Shown: positions 45,050 to 53,813 of the stretch, piece by piece | Layout of the letters: every line of letters starts with the position of its first letter | Numbering within the stretch: position 1 is the first letter of the stretch | Source of the DNA: Clostridiales bacterium | GTDB taxonomy: Bacteria; Bacillota; Clostridia; Oscillospirales; Acutalibacteraceae | Direction: 5' to 3' | Length of the DNA: 64,000 nt | Assembly (NCBI GenBank): GCA_012840445.1 | Contig: DULI01000007.1 | Coordinates: forward strand, 248,001 to 312,000 | Position numbers and translations under genes: made by a program | Notes under the pieces: model-generated | The model's input: the letters and a program-made list of their open reading frames with translations, nothing else | Databases searched by the model: none | What the model was told of the DNA's origin: nothing

Positions 45050-46252
45050 TTAATAAATCAATGCTCCGTATTTTCGGGCGATGCTTTCAAGCTGATGTTC
45101 GTCAATCTCACAGTTGCGGTCAACAAGCGCCCTGCCCTGATATAACAACAAACATTCGCTCAATGCCTCGGGATTGTCGGATTTTATCATGATGGGCAAA
45201 TGAGTTTTATATGCAAAGTTGGCTAAAATTTGCGCATCTTCAGGTTGCTCTATCCTTACTAACGCCGCAGATACCATCTGTTTTTCAAGTTCAAGAATAT
45301 CCTCTTCCATGCCGTATCTGCAGATAATCTCTTCGCTCGGCATAAAATCATCGTCGTTTAGGCAAAATACTTCATCCGCACTGCAAACGGCAATAATATC
45401 CCTTGGCTCGGTTTTACTGTAAGTCTTACCAATTATTTTGCTTAGTTGCTTTATATGTTCAGGCGTTGATCCGCAACAGCCGCCTATAATCACAGCGCCT
45501 GCCTTTAATAACCTTTCGCAGTGTTCGGCAAACTTTTCGGGGCCCACAGTAAACCCCGGAAGGCCCGCCGCCGGCTGCGCGACTATAGGAATATTGGTAT
45601 ATTTGGCTGCTGTTTCAATCAATTCGCAGGCTAATTCTATATCGGTAAAACAGTTGATGCCTACCGCGTCGGCCCCCAGGGCCTCCATTGTTATTACAAA
45701 AGGCATAAAGGGTAACCCGTGTGGTGTTTCACCCGAATCCCCAAGAGCCATGGTCACCATAACCGGCAGTCCTGTCTCTTTTGCGGCAATAACCGCAGCC
45801 CTTGCATCCGACATGGTGGTCAGCGTCTCGCAAATTATAAAGTCCACCCCAGCCTCATGCAATGCCTGAGCCTGCTGGCGGTAAACATTTAAAATATTTG
45901 AGTAGGGTGTATCCCCAAACGGCTCAGGTATAAGTCCTGTGGCCGACATATTGCCAGCAACCAAAACATCTTTGCCAACCGCCACGCGGGTAAGCCCTAC
46001 CAAGGCGCAGTTTAATTCTTTTACATTGTAATCCTTGCCGTGTTTTGCTATCACCGAAGCATTGGCGCCAAATGTCGGGGCAGTTACTGCCATGCTTCCA
46101 GCTTGGACATAAGCTTTCTGCAAATCCTGCAGAACCTTCGGGTTGCCTAAAATCCACTCTTCAGGGAAAGTATTCATTGGCATGCCCATGTTAAAAAGGT
46201 TGGTTACGGTAGCTCCATCAAGCAACAAAGGCAAAGGTATGTGATCATCCAT
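45050..46252 (-). CDS. Homocysteine S-methyltransferase-family protein
   Basis: A 400-residue protein. Residues 1-290 form a homocysteine methyltransferase barrel with VGINCF (about 198-203) and the zinc motif GGCCGSTPEHI (about 273-283). The remaining 110 residues are extra; LPIMIKSDNPEALSECLLLY in that part resembles the start of the MetH pterin-binding domain, so this could be a trimmed MetH-like fusion. It stands 25 bases upstream of pyrC. The acceptor cannot be named. A start codon with good spacing is lacking (AAAG only). Confidence 0.8.
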   Translation of the reverse strand: MDDHIPLPLLLDGATVTNLFNMGMPMNTFPEEWILGNPKVLQDLQKAYVQAGSMAVTAPTFGANASVIAKHGKDYNVKELNCALVGLTRVAVGKDVLVAGNMSATGLIPEPFGDTPYSNILNVYRQQAQALHEAGVDFIICETLTTMSDARAAVIAAKETGLPVMVTMALGDSGETPHGLPFMPFVITMEALGADAVGINCFTDIELACELIETAAKYTNIPIVAQPAAGLPGFTVGPEKFAEHCERLLKAGAVIIGGCCGSTPEHIKQLSKIIGKTYSKTEPRDIIAVCSADEVFCLNDDDFMPSEEIICRYGMEEDILELEKQMVSAALVRIEQPEDAQILANFAYKTHLPIMIKSDNPEALSECLLLYQGRALVDRNCEIDEHQLESIARKYGALIY

Positions 46253-46323
46253 CTTTGAAAAAATCCCGTTTCTCCGGTGAATATTATTATACTAAGCCAT
46301 TTATCACCGGCTAAATGGCTTTT

Positions 46324-48012
46324 TTACATGCTCTCAGGTGCGTTTATTTTGAGCATGGATAAGACATTCTTAATAACCCTTGCAGCCGCAAGGCATAATG
46401 CTAATCTTGCCTGCATCAAAGGTTCATCATTGACTCTTACGCGGCAGGAATTATAGAACTTATGAAACAGGGTCGCAAGGTCATATACATAGCGGGTAAT
46501 CCGGGCAGGGTCATAAGCTTTTGCGGCAGCTTGTATTTCCTCGGTTAAAGCCGCAAGATGCCTTATCAACTCCCGCTCTTCCGGTGCCGTTAGCAAAACA
46601 AGTTCGTCTGTGGTGCACTCACGTGGTTCAATACCTTCCGCTTTAAGGTTGCGCAATATGCTGCAAATCCTAGCATGGGCGTATTGAACATAGTAAACCG
46701 GATTCTGGTTGGATTGCTCCACAGCAAGGTCAAGGTCAAATTCCAGGTGGGTATTAGGCTCTTTGGAATTAAATATAAACCTTGCCGCATCAACCGAAAC
46801 CTCTTCGAGGAGGGTTTTTAGGGTAATGGATTTTCCAGTGCGCTTTGAAACCCGGACAACCTCACCGTCACGCATAAGCCGGACAAGCTGCATCAGCACA
46901 ATATCAAGCTTGCTTCCGTCAAGCCCAATAGCATCCAACGCACCTTTAAGCCTTGCCACATGCCCGTGATGGTCTGCGCCCCAAACATTTATTACCCTGT
47001 CAAAACCGCGCAACGCAAACTTATTGTAGTGATAAGCTATATCGGCGGCAAAATAGGTAGGTGTCCCATTGGCCCGGATTAACACTTCGTCTTTTTCCCC
47101 GCCGTGTTCGGTAGCCCTGTACCAGAGGGCGCCGTCCTTCTCATAGGTAAGCCCCTTTTCCTTCATAAGGTTAATAACCCTATCAAGTTCACCGCTTTCA
47201 TACAACGAGGATTCTTTAAACCACACATCATAGTTAATCCTATAGGCTTCAAGATCGCTTTTTAATTCCGCAATGTTTTTGGGCAGCACATAATCCACCA
47301 GGGCCCTGCGGCGCTCTTCTGAGGGTTTATTTACGAAACTGTCACCGAATTGGGTGGCAAATTCAGCAGCCCTTACCTTAATGTCTTCGCCCTGGTAGCC
47401 GTCTTCAGGAAATTCTATATCCTGTTTATAGATTTGCAGGTACCTTGCCTCGAGTGAAGCGGCAAGTTTCTGAATCTGGTTTCCCGCATCATTAACATAA
47501 AATTCCCTTGTTACATCATATCCCGCGTATTCAAGCACAGAGGCAAGGCAATCCCCCAGCGCCCCTCCGCGCGCATTTCCAATATGCATGGGACCTGTGG
47601 GGTTTGCGGAAACAAATTCCACCATAACCTTTTGGGACCTGCCCAAATCCGAGCGGCCGTAGTTCTCTGCTTTACTCTCTATATCTTTTATTATTTCAGC
47701 ATAATACCTGTCATTCAAAAAGAAATTCATAAATCCCGGGCCCGCAATTTCAATGCGGCTTATATATGTTCCGGTAAAATCCATAAACTTAACAAGCGTC
47801 TCGGCAATCTTTATCGGTGCGGATTTCAGCGCCCTTGCCCAAACTAGCGCGGCATTGACCGCAAAATCTCCATGGGCACGTTCCGCAGGAACCTCTATAG
47901 TAAAATCGGGAAGCAAAACCGCAGGAAACTTGCCTTCAGCAACCGCAGCACCTGCTGCCTTAAGTACACATTCCCGGATTTGTTGTTTTGCTTCAATGGA
48001 ATGAATCGACAT
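46324..48012 (-). CDS. argS: Arginyl-tRNA synthetase
   Basis: A 562-residue class I synthetase. The HIGH-like motif HIGNARGG (about 135-142), VNVWGADHHGHV (about 340-351) and VSKRTGKS at the KMSKS position (about 386-393) are present. The end has the anticodon-binding helical domain (about 450-562). The ATG at 48,010-48,012 is preferred over a GTG 15 bases earlier (GAGG about 9 bases before). It overlaps the ywiB-like gene by 20 bases. Confidence 0.96.
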   Translation of the reverse strand: MSIHSIEAKQQIRECVLKAAGAAVAEGKFPAVLLPDFTIEVPAERAHGDFAVNAALVWARALKSAPIKIAETLVKFMDFTGTYISRIEIAGPGFMNFFLNDRYYAEIIKDIESKAENYGRSDLGRSQKVMVEFVSANPTGPMHIGNARGGALGDCLASVLEYAGYDVTREFYVNDAGNQIQKLAASLEARYLQIYKQDIEFPEDGYQGEDIKVRAAEFATQFGDSFVNKPSEERRRALVDYVLPKNIAELKSDLEAYRINYDVWFKESSLYESGELDRVINLMKEKGLTYEKDGALWYRATEHGGEKDEVLIRANGTPTYFAADIAYHYNKFALRGFDRVINVWGADHHGHVARLKGALDAIGLDGSKLDIVLMQLVRLMRDGEVVRVSKRTGKSITLKTLLEEVSVDAARFIFNSKEPNTHLEFDLDLAVEQSNQNPVYYVQYAHARICSILRNLKAEGIEPRECTTDELVLLTAPEERELIRHLAALTEEIQAAAKAYDPARITRYVYDLATLFHKFYNSCRVRVNDEPLMQARLALCLAAARVIKNVLSMLKINAPESM

Positions 48013-48436
48013 CTTTTTTAACCTCACTCACCTTGATTTCTACCTCGTTACGGCTAAGCATTCCGTAGTTTACATCAATAGTATAACTCATAAACAGTTG
48101 CCCGCCATTCTCATTCAAATCATTTTTTATGGTCTCCCCAAAAATACCAATCATAATTTCGCCCTGCATGGTCACATAATGGCACATATGGCGTTTGCCG
48201 TTTTCTATAGTCAGGCGGCTTTCAATTGCACCGGTCCGTTGCATTGTCACCAATTTATCTGATTCAATTTTAACTGTTGTGGTAACATCTTCGGTGCCAA
48301 ATGAATCATTTTCTTTATATGTGAGATAAAATTTACCGTCTTTATGGCCCAATTTGCCCAAAGTGGTAAATTCAATTACTTCCTTATGGTCCTCCAATAT
48401 TTGCGTACCTTTGATTTTTATTATAACATCCTTCAA
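47993..48436 (-). CDS. DUF1934 (YwiB-like) beta-barrel protein
   Basis: A 147-residue protein of mostly beta strands of the DUF1934 calycin-like family. The family is found next to argS in Bacillus (ywiB-argS) and the same order is seen here, with a 20-base overlap. Function is unknown. It has no signal peptide, so it acts in the cytoplasm. Confidence 0.82.
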   Translation of the reverse strand: MKDVIIKIKGTQILEDHKEVIEFTTLGKLGHKDGKFYLTYKENDSFGTEDVTTTVKIESDKLVTMQRTGAIESRLTIENGKRHMCHYVTMQGEIMIGIFGETIKNDLNENGGQLFMSYTIDVNYGMLSRNEVEIKVSEVKKDVDSFH

Positions 48437-48456
48437 ACAGACAGTCCCCTTAAAAA

Positions 48457-49272
48457 CTAGTATTTATCAATATCAACATGCACCAGTTCGCCGTCCAGCG
48501 GGTTGCCAAGCAAATAGGAAGCGGTTTTATAAAAGGATTCTGTGCGGTCGCTGACATAATACTTATATATGCCTTTGCCATTGTTATCTGACAGCATATC
48601 GTGATTCTTCAAATATTCCGCCGCTGCCACTGCGGTGACCCGGCTGGCATTAACAAGTTCGGTGCTATTGCCCATAATATCTTTTATTATATCACTTAAA
48701 ACCGGGAAATGGGTACATCCAAGTATCAAGGTGTCAACCTTAGCATCGATCATCGGCTGCAGGTACCTTTTGGCGGTCTCTACTGTAACACAGTCATTCC
48801 TGTCAATCCAGCCAGCCTCAACCAAAGATACAAACAGCGGGCAGTCGTTTGAAATAATCTGTGACTGTGGCATAAGCTTTAATATTTTGGATGTGTATGT
48901 ACCGCTGGCAATAGCGGCGGTCGTAGCCAAAACGCCTATTCTGCCATTTCTTGTGGCTTTAACTGCAGCTTCGGCGGCATGTGATACAACCTCAACAAAC
49001 GGGACCGGCAAACTTTGCCCGGTATGTGCCGCCACAGCGCTTACCGTGCCGCATGCAGCAATAATTAGCTTTACACCTTTGGAAAGCAAAAACCGCTCGT
49101 CCTGCAACGCATATTTTTCAATTGTTTGCGGGCTCCTGGTGCCGTACGGCACCCTGCCAGTATCGCCAAAATACACTATATTTTCATTCGGCAGCAGCTT
49201 TACAAGCTCCTTTACAACAGTAAGGCCGCCCAATCCCGAATCGAAAACGCCTATTGGCCTGTTGTCAGCCAT
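48457..49272 (-). CDS. murI: Glutamate racemase
   Basis: A 271-residue racemase that makes D-glutamate for peptidoglycan. GVFDSGLGGLTV (about 8-19) and the second catalytic cysteine in LGCTHFPVL (about 184-192) are canonical. The first cysteine sits in IAACGTVSA instead of the usual ACNTASA, so an asparagine beside the active site is replaced by glycine. The rest looks intact. Start ATG at 49,270-49,272. Confidence 0.93.
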   Translation of the reverse strand: MADNRPIGVFDSGLGGLTVVKELVKLLPNENIVYFGDTGRVPYGTRSPQTIEKYALQDERFLLSKGVKLIIAACGTVSAVAAHTGQSLPVPFVEVVSHAAEAAVKATRNGRIGVLATTAAIASGTYTSKILKLMPQSQIISNDCPLFVSLVEAGWIDRNDCVTVETAKRYLQPMIDAKVDTLILGCTHFPVLSDIIKDIMGNSTELVNASRVTAVAAAEYLKNHDMLSDNNGKGIYKYYVSDRTESFYKTASYLLGNPLDGELVHVDIDKY

Positions 49273-49416
49273 AACGATTAATCCCCTTAAAACCTGTATA
49301 CCGATAAATATGCAACAAATTACAATTAAAATACTTCAAATTATAATAGCATATACGCAGAGTTTTATCAACTAATTTAAACCAGAGGTAGTATAATAAC
49401 CAATATGCATTCCTAA

Positions 49417-49453
49417 ACAACAAACCCGTACACCCTAGGGTGTACAGGTTGTT
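49417..49453 (-). terminator. Terminator after lipoprotein gene
   Basis: An 18-base perfect palindrome (GTACACCC and complement) extended by AACAACAAACC/GGTTGTT pairing. Lies 4 bases past the lipoprotein stop. Confidence 0.65.
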
Positions 49454-49457
49454 ATGC

Positions 49458-50210
49458 TTATTTGGCTGATTCTGATTTGCATTTTTGTATTTCTTTCTTA
49501 ATCTCATTATAAGTAAATACCTTGTCGGCATCCGAAAGTTTTTTACGGTTTATATTTTTGCCCTCAAGGTCAATATGCCTCTTATAGGTTCCGCCAGACA
49601 AAATAAACTCGCCCTTATAGTTTCCTGTTATCTGATACATTCCCTCGGGCACCGACTCTGCACCCGGCCTTAAGAACATAACACTTTCCTGGCCAACAAC
49701 CGGATGTGGATCACCATCAAGATTGCAATCGATAATGGTATTGTTGTACTCTTCATCGGTCATCTCGGGAAATTTTTCTCTGATGTTAGGATGCGCAACC
49801 TTAAGCGGAATGTAGCCGCCAATTTTATAAGCGCTTATTTTATCGCCCACATTAAGATTGCCATCCAATACTTCAAGGACTTTGATATCCATTTTAGTAA
49901 GCCCTATGGTAAAATTCTCTACGTAAAAGTACTCCACATTCTCAACCACGCCGCGGATTACCGCTTCTGACTTATCAAAAAGCGTGGCAATATCATTGTA
50001 TGTGACAGCTGAATCCATCGAAGACTTCGCAGTTTGAATTATCTTGCCATCGATTTCAACCTTGTTTTCTATCTTTACGGTTTTGTCCTCTCCTTGGGCG
50101 GTCTCAGGCCCTAACAATTCTGTATCGGCTTGGTTTGTTCCGCCTGAACAGGCGGCTAGCGCAAGCGCAAAAACAAGAACAAATATTGTGTAAAAAATAA
50201 TTTTTTTCAT
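49458..50210 (-). CDS. Predicted lipoprotein, unknown function
   Basis: A 250-residue exported protein with a lipobox signal (LALAACSGG, cysteine about residue 21). The mature part is beta-rich with a conserved-looking IRGVVENVEYFYVENFTIGL stretch (about 88-107), and ends in a basic helix. No family recognised. It lies 22 bases downstream of the metalloprotease gene and ends in a terminator, so the two are probably one unit. Confidence 0.75.
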   Translation of the reverse strand: MKKIIFYTIFVLVFALALAACSGGTNQADTELLGPETAQGEDKTVKIENKVEIDGKIIQTAKSSMDSAVTYNDIATLFDKSEAVIRGVVENVEYFYVENFTIGLTKMDIKVLEVLDGNLNVGDKISAYKIGGYIPLKVAHPNIREKFPEMTDEEYNNTIIDCNLDGDPHPVVGQESVMFLRPGAESVPEGMYQITGNYKGEFILSGGTYKRHIDLEGKNINRKKLSDADKVFTYNEIKKEIQKCKSESAK

Positions 50211-50232
50211 TTTCTATCCTCCTTTAAAAGGA

Positions 50233-50880
50233 TTAAGCGTAAAGGTGATTAATGGCATAGCAGTCCTTTGCCGAAGGGGTTGATACCTGCCTGCCGTCGC
50301 CTATCATACACATTACACTGGTTACGTCATATGTATGGCACAAGCCCATTGCATGACCAAATTCATGTGCAGCAACTCCTTGGAAACCCCTGTTATTAAC
50401 GCCATAGTAATTGTAAATGTTAAAATAGTCCAGTCCTATGAAAGCCCACGCCCAGTTATAATTTATCGGGTTTTTAATCTCGCCACCAAAATAAAGGTTG
50501 GTATAAGCAAAAACGTCGTCATCCGGAATGTCTACCTGGTAAAAATCCGCGACACTGACAGCTTGGCTGGTTGTCTCCCTGAAAGATATAGGGGTCGTTA
50601 CATATGGGGGATTGCTTGTAGTATAAATCCAGTTGTAAATCGCAGTACGGACACGCTCTTCCAGATAATTGTCCATTTGGGCAGTATGGATCCAATAATA
50701 TTGCTTGTTTGCCCCGTAATCTCCTACACCTCCGATTAGTACATGGTCATTGAAGGTATGGTATCCATGGAAACACCACATTACCACGTCTACCCCGCTT
50801 TCTGCTTTTCCGTAAAAATTCGAGGTAAAAAGCAGAATCACGGTAAAAAACGCCACTAAAATTTTTCTTATTCTTTTCAA
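50233..50880 (-). CDS. Exported zinc metalloprotease (matrixin-like)
   Basis: A secreted protein of about 215 residues with a signal peptide (KRIRKILVAFFTVILLF) and the metzincin site HEFGHAMGLCH (three histidines and Glu), followed by a methionine-turn-like SVMCMI. The family is M10-like; the substrate is unknown. The ATG at 50,919 cannot be used since it lies inside the promoter spacer; ATGs at 50,898 and 50,889 and a TTG at 50,880 remain. The TTG has AAAGGA 9 bases upstream and gives the shortest signal-peptide N-region; the true start is uncertain by a few codons. Confidence 0.82.
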   Translation of the reverse strand: MKRIRKILVAFFTVILLFTSNFYGKAESGVDVVMWCFHGYHTFNDHVLIGGVGDYGANKQYYWIHTAQMDNYLEERVRTAIYNWIYTTSNPPYVTTPISFRETTSQAVSVADFYQVDIPDDDVFAYTNLYFGGEIKNPINYNWAWAFIGLDYFNIYNYYGVNNRGFQGVAAHEFGHAMGLCHTYDVTSVMCMIGDGRQVSTPSAKDCYAINHLYA

Positions 50881-50909
50881 CTCCACCATTCCTTTCATAT
50901 TTTTTGATA

Positions 50910-50938
50910 ATGTTACCATATCTTGGATAGGTTGTCAA
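50910..50938 (-). promoter_or_regulatory. Promoter of metalloprotease-lipoprotein unit
   Basis: Minus-strand -35 TTGACA (50,933-50,938), 17-base spacer, -10 TAACAT (50,910-50,915). Confidence 0.75.
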
Positions 50939-51173
50939 CTATATTTTTCTAATTTGTCAAAATAATTTACAAAAAAACAAAAAATTTTTTATATATATAT
51001 GACAAATTTATCACATTATACTTCTATACTAAACAAATTTTATTTAATTGTTAAAAAATATACAATATTGTCATTCTATGCTTGTCTTTGATGATTAAGA
51101 TATTATATAATAATCCTGTCTTGTTGTAACCTTTAGGCAAAATTTCAGCATATTAACCGAAAGGAGCTCCTAT
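50939..51173. other. Intergenic between metalloprotease and scaffold genes
   Basis: About 235 very AT-rich bases between divergent genes. No gene or clear promoter for the rightward operon was recognised; an AAAGGAG ribosome site lies just before 51,174. Confidence 0.5.
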
Positions 51174-51866
51174 ATGAATTATTTTCATGAAGTAGAAAAA
51201 ATGTGTAAAGTCGCAAAAGGCCCCCATCATGGCCCTGCTCCTATCCCCGAAGAAGGCAAATGGGTTAAAGCCTATGAGATCAAGGACATTTCCGGCCTTT
51301 CCCACGGCGTGGGCTGGTGTGCACCCCAGCAAGGCACCTGTAAGCTGACATTGAATGTCAAAAACGGTATTGTAGAAGAAGCCCTTGTTGAAACTGTCGG
51401 CTGTTCAGGAATGACCCATTCTGCCGCAATGGCAGCCGAAATTCTTCCGGGCAAGACACTGCTTGAGTGCATGAATACCGACCTTGTCTGCGATGCTATT
51501 AACGTTGCCATGCGCGAAATTTTCCTGCAGTTTGTTTACGGGCGTACCCAATCGGCTTTTTCCGAGGACGGTCTGCCTGTGGGAGCCGGTCTTGAAGATT
51601 TGGGAAAAGGCCTTCGTTCACAGGTTGGAACCATGTATTCCACCCGCGCCAAAGGCCCACGTTATCTCGAAATGGCTGAAGGCTATGTACTTAAAATGGC
51701 ACTTGATGAAAATGACGAGGTTATAGGATATCAGTTTGTACGCCTTGGCAAAATGTTGGAGGATATCCGCCACGGCGTTGACCCCGGCGAGGCTTTCAAA
51801 AAGAATATCGGAACATATGGCCGATTTGAAAATGCAGCCAAATACATTGACCCTCGTGAAGAATAA
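51174..51866 (+). CDS. NifU-like iron-sulfur scaffold protein
   Basis: A 230-residue NifU/IscU-type N-terminal-domain protein. The family core is ETVGCSGMTHSAAMAAEILP (about 78-97) and one more cysteine near residue 110 (LVCDAIN), with an early cysteine in GWCAPQQGTC (about 47-56). In Clostridia such a protein is usually followed by a GGGtGRT protein, as here (31 bases on), so the two probably act together in Fe-S metabolism. The exact role is unproven. AAAGGAG lies 8 bases before the ATG. Confidence 0.8.
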   Translation: MNYFHEVEKMCKVAKGPHHGPAPIPEEGKWVKAYEIKDISGLSHGVGWCAPQQGTCKLTLNVKNGIVEEALVETVGCSGMTHSAAMAAEILPGKTLLECMNTDLVCDAINVAMREIFLQFVYGRTQSAFSEDGLPVGAGLEDLGKGLRSQVGTMYSTRAKGPRYLEMAEGYVLKMALDENDEVIGYQFVRLGKMLEDIRHGVDPGEAFKKNIGTYGRFENAAKYIDPREE

Positions 51867-51897
51867 TCGAGTAAGTTAAAGGAGGAAATAACTTAAT

Positions 51898-52908
51898 ATG
51901 GCTAACGATATGAGATTTGAAGGTAAAGAAAGAAGACTTGCCAAAATAGAAAAATGCCTCGCTGAATATGGGCTCCAAAGTCTCGAGGCCGCCCGTGACC
52001 TTTGCCTGTCAAAGGGTATAGATGTTGAAAAAATAGTCAAAGGTGTGCAGCCCATTGCATTTGAAAACGCAGTATGGGCGTATACTTTGGGCGTTGCCAT
52101 TGCCCTTAAAAAAGAGGTAAAAAACGCCTCCGACGCTGCCGCTGCAATTGGTATCGGGCTTCAGGCATTCTGCGTACCCGGTTCGGTTGCCGAGCAAAGA
52201 AAAGTCGGCCTGGGCCATGGCAATCTCGGCGCCATGCTGCTTAATGAAAACACCAAATGCTTCTGCTTCCTTGCGGGGCATGAATCTTTTGCCGCTGCTG
52301 AAGGTGCAATCGGAATTGCCCGCACAGCAAACAAGGTCCGCAAAGAACCACTTAAAGTTATACTCAACGGTTTAGGCAAGGATGCCGCATATATAATTTC
52401 AAGAATTAACGGATTTACATACGTAAAAACCGAATATGATTTTTATAACGATGAATTAAAGGTAATTGAAACAAAGGCATTTTCTGACGGCGAAAGGGCT
52501 AAAGTGCTCTGCTTTGGCGCAAATGATGTACTCGAAGGCGTTGCTATAATGAAGCATCAAAATGTAGATGTTTCCATTACCGGCAACTCTACCAACCCCA
52601 CAAGATTCCAGCACCTTGTCGCAGGCACATATAAAAAATGGTGCCAGGAAAACGGGAAACAGTACTTCTCGGTCGCTTCTGGCGGCGGAACCGGCCGCAC
52701 TTTGCATCCTGACAATATAGCTGCCGGCCCTGCTTCATACGGTCTTACCGATTCTATGGGCAGAATGCACGGAGATGCTCAGTTTGCCGGTTCTTCCTCT
52801 GTTCCAGCCCACGTAGAGATGATGGGGCTTATCGGAATGGGTAACAACCCCATGGTCGGTGCAACAGTCGCCTGCGCCGTTGCCGTGGAAGAAGCTTTAA
52901 ACAAATAA
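51898..52908 (+). CDS. GGGtGRT family protein
   Basis: A 336-residue protein carrying the name-giving motif SGGGTGRTLHPDN (about 260-272). It is otherwise well conserved in Clostridia and related bacteria, with no signal peptide and no known activity. It follows the NifU-like scaffold gene with AAAGGAGG 9 bases before the ATG and a terminator directly after. Confidence 0.88.
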   Translation: MANDMRFEGKERRLAKIEKCLAEYGLQSLEAARDLCLSKGIDVEKIVKGVQPIAFENAVWAYTLGVAIALKKEVKNASDAAAAIGIGLQAFCVPGSVAEQRKVGLGHGNLGAMLLNENTKCFCFLAGHESFAAAEGAIGIARTANKVRKEPLKVILNGLGKDAAYIISRINGFTYVKTEYDFYNDELKVIETKAFSDGERAKVLCFGANDVLEGVAIMKHQNVDVSITGNSTNPTRFQHLVAGTYKKWCQENGKQYFSVASGGGTGRTLHPDNIAAGPASYGLTDSMGRMHGDAQFAGSSSVPAHVEMMGLIGMGNNPMVGATVACAVAVEEALNK

Positions 52909-52927
52909 ATACACAAATTTAGTATAT

Positions 52928-52965
52928 AAAAGCCTTTACAGGATATTAGTCCCGTAAAGGCTTTT
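52928..52965 (+). terminator. Terminator of scaffold-GGGtGRT operon
   Basis: AAAAGCCTTTAC and GTAAAGGCTTTT arms around a 14-base loop, 20 bases after the GGGtGRT stop. Confidence 0.8.
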
Positions 52966-53026
52966 AATATTTATGTTTGTTACTGCAAACAATAAGCAAT
53001 AAACACTCAATAAAGGATAGTGTTTT

Positions 53027-53392
53027 ATGCAGTCTAAAATCAAAAAATCATTGTTCTTAACGCTTGGAGGATTGGCCGTAGGTATCATAAATGGTTTGCT
53101 TGGCGCTGGCGGCGGAATGCTGGCGGTACCATTGCTTCGCGGCGCAGGCCTTAATCCCAAAAAGGCCCACGCCAATTCGGTTGGCATTATACTTCCGCTG
53201 TCTATATTTAGCTCCTATCTATATCTTCAGTCCGGCAGGGTTAATTTGCAGGATGCATTAATTTACCTTCCGGGAGGCATAATCGGCGCCTTAGCCGGAA
53301 CCTGGATTCTAAGCAGAATATCCACGCCCATTTTGCGCATTCTATTCGGAATATTCATAATTTTTGCAGGCATCCGCCTGCTGTTAAGATGA
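53027..53392 (+). CDS. TauE/SafE exporter, first half-size subunit
   Basis: A 121-residue membrane protein with about four helices and the glycine-rich segment GLLGAGGGMLAVPLL (about 20-34) of TauE/SafE anion exporters. Family members are normally about 250 residues with two such halves; here the halves are two genes that overlap by ATGA. The second subunit follows directly. Substrate unknown (sulfite or an organosulfonate in known cases). Confidence 0.8.
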   Translation: MQSKIKKSLFLTLGGLAVGIINGLLGAGGGMLAVPLLRGAGLNPKKAHANSVGIILPLSIFSSYLYLQSGRVNLQDALIYLPGGIIGALAGTWILSRISTPILRILFGIFIIFAGIRLLLR

Positions 53393-53790
53393 ACTGGCTT
53401 ATAACCCTGCTTGCCGGAATACTTTCGGGTGCGGCAGGTGCAATGGGATTGGGCGGAGGCGGAGTTCTGCTTTTGTACCTTACCCTTTTTGCAGGAGTCG
53501 AACAACTCAAAGCGCAAGGCATAAATCTTATTTTTTTTATCCCCTGCGGCATTATAGCAATAATTATCTATTCAGTGAAAAAGCAATTAGAAATTAAAAA
53601 GATCCTCACTTCATCAACATTCGGAATCTTGGGCGCATTTGTAGGGTCGTGGCTTGCCGATATCATTGGCGGCGACATGCTTTCCAAAATATTTGCAGCC
53701 GGAATAACTTTTCTTGGGATAAGAGAAGTCTTTTGCGGCATTAAAGCCATAAAAAACAAACGTAAAGGAAGAGGATGCATAACAAAATAA
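53389..53790 (+). CDS. TauE/SafE exporter, second half-size subunit
   Basis: A 133-residue membrane protein with four helices and a second TauE glycine segment GAAGAMGLGGGGVLLLYL (about 13-30). It starts inside the stop of the first half (ATGA) and ends before a shared terminator. The two halves probably pair to make one exporter, as a full-length two-repeat protein would. Confidence 0.8.
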   Translation: MNWLITLLAGILSGAAGAMGLGGGGVLLLYLTLFAGVEQLKAQGINLIFFIPCGIIAIIIYSVKKQLEIKKILTSSTFGILGAFVGSWLADIIGGDMLSKIFAAGITFLGIREVFCGIKAIKNKRKGRGCITK

Positions 53791-53812
53791 AACACGCATT
53801 AAAGCGTGTTTT
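53789..53812. terminator. Bidirectional terminator, convergent genes
   Basis: AAAACACGC and GCGTGTTTT around 6 bases, between the exporter genes and the leftward ABC transporter genes. Confidence 0.8.
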
Positions 53813-53813
53813 A

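Noticed and set aside
46295..46320. Terminator between argS and the methyltransferase gene
   Set aside because: The hairpin (AGCCATTTA/TAAATGGCT) has its T-run only on the plus strand, while both neighbours are on the minus strand. Left out as unsupported for these genes.
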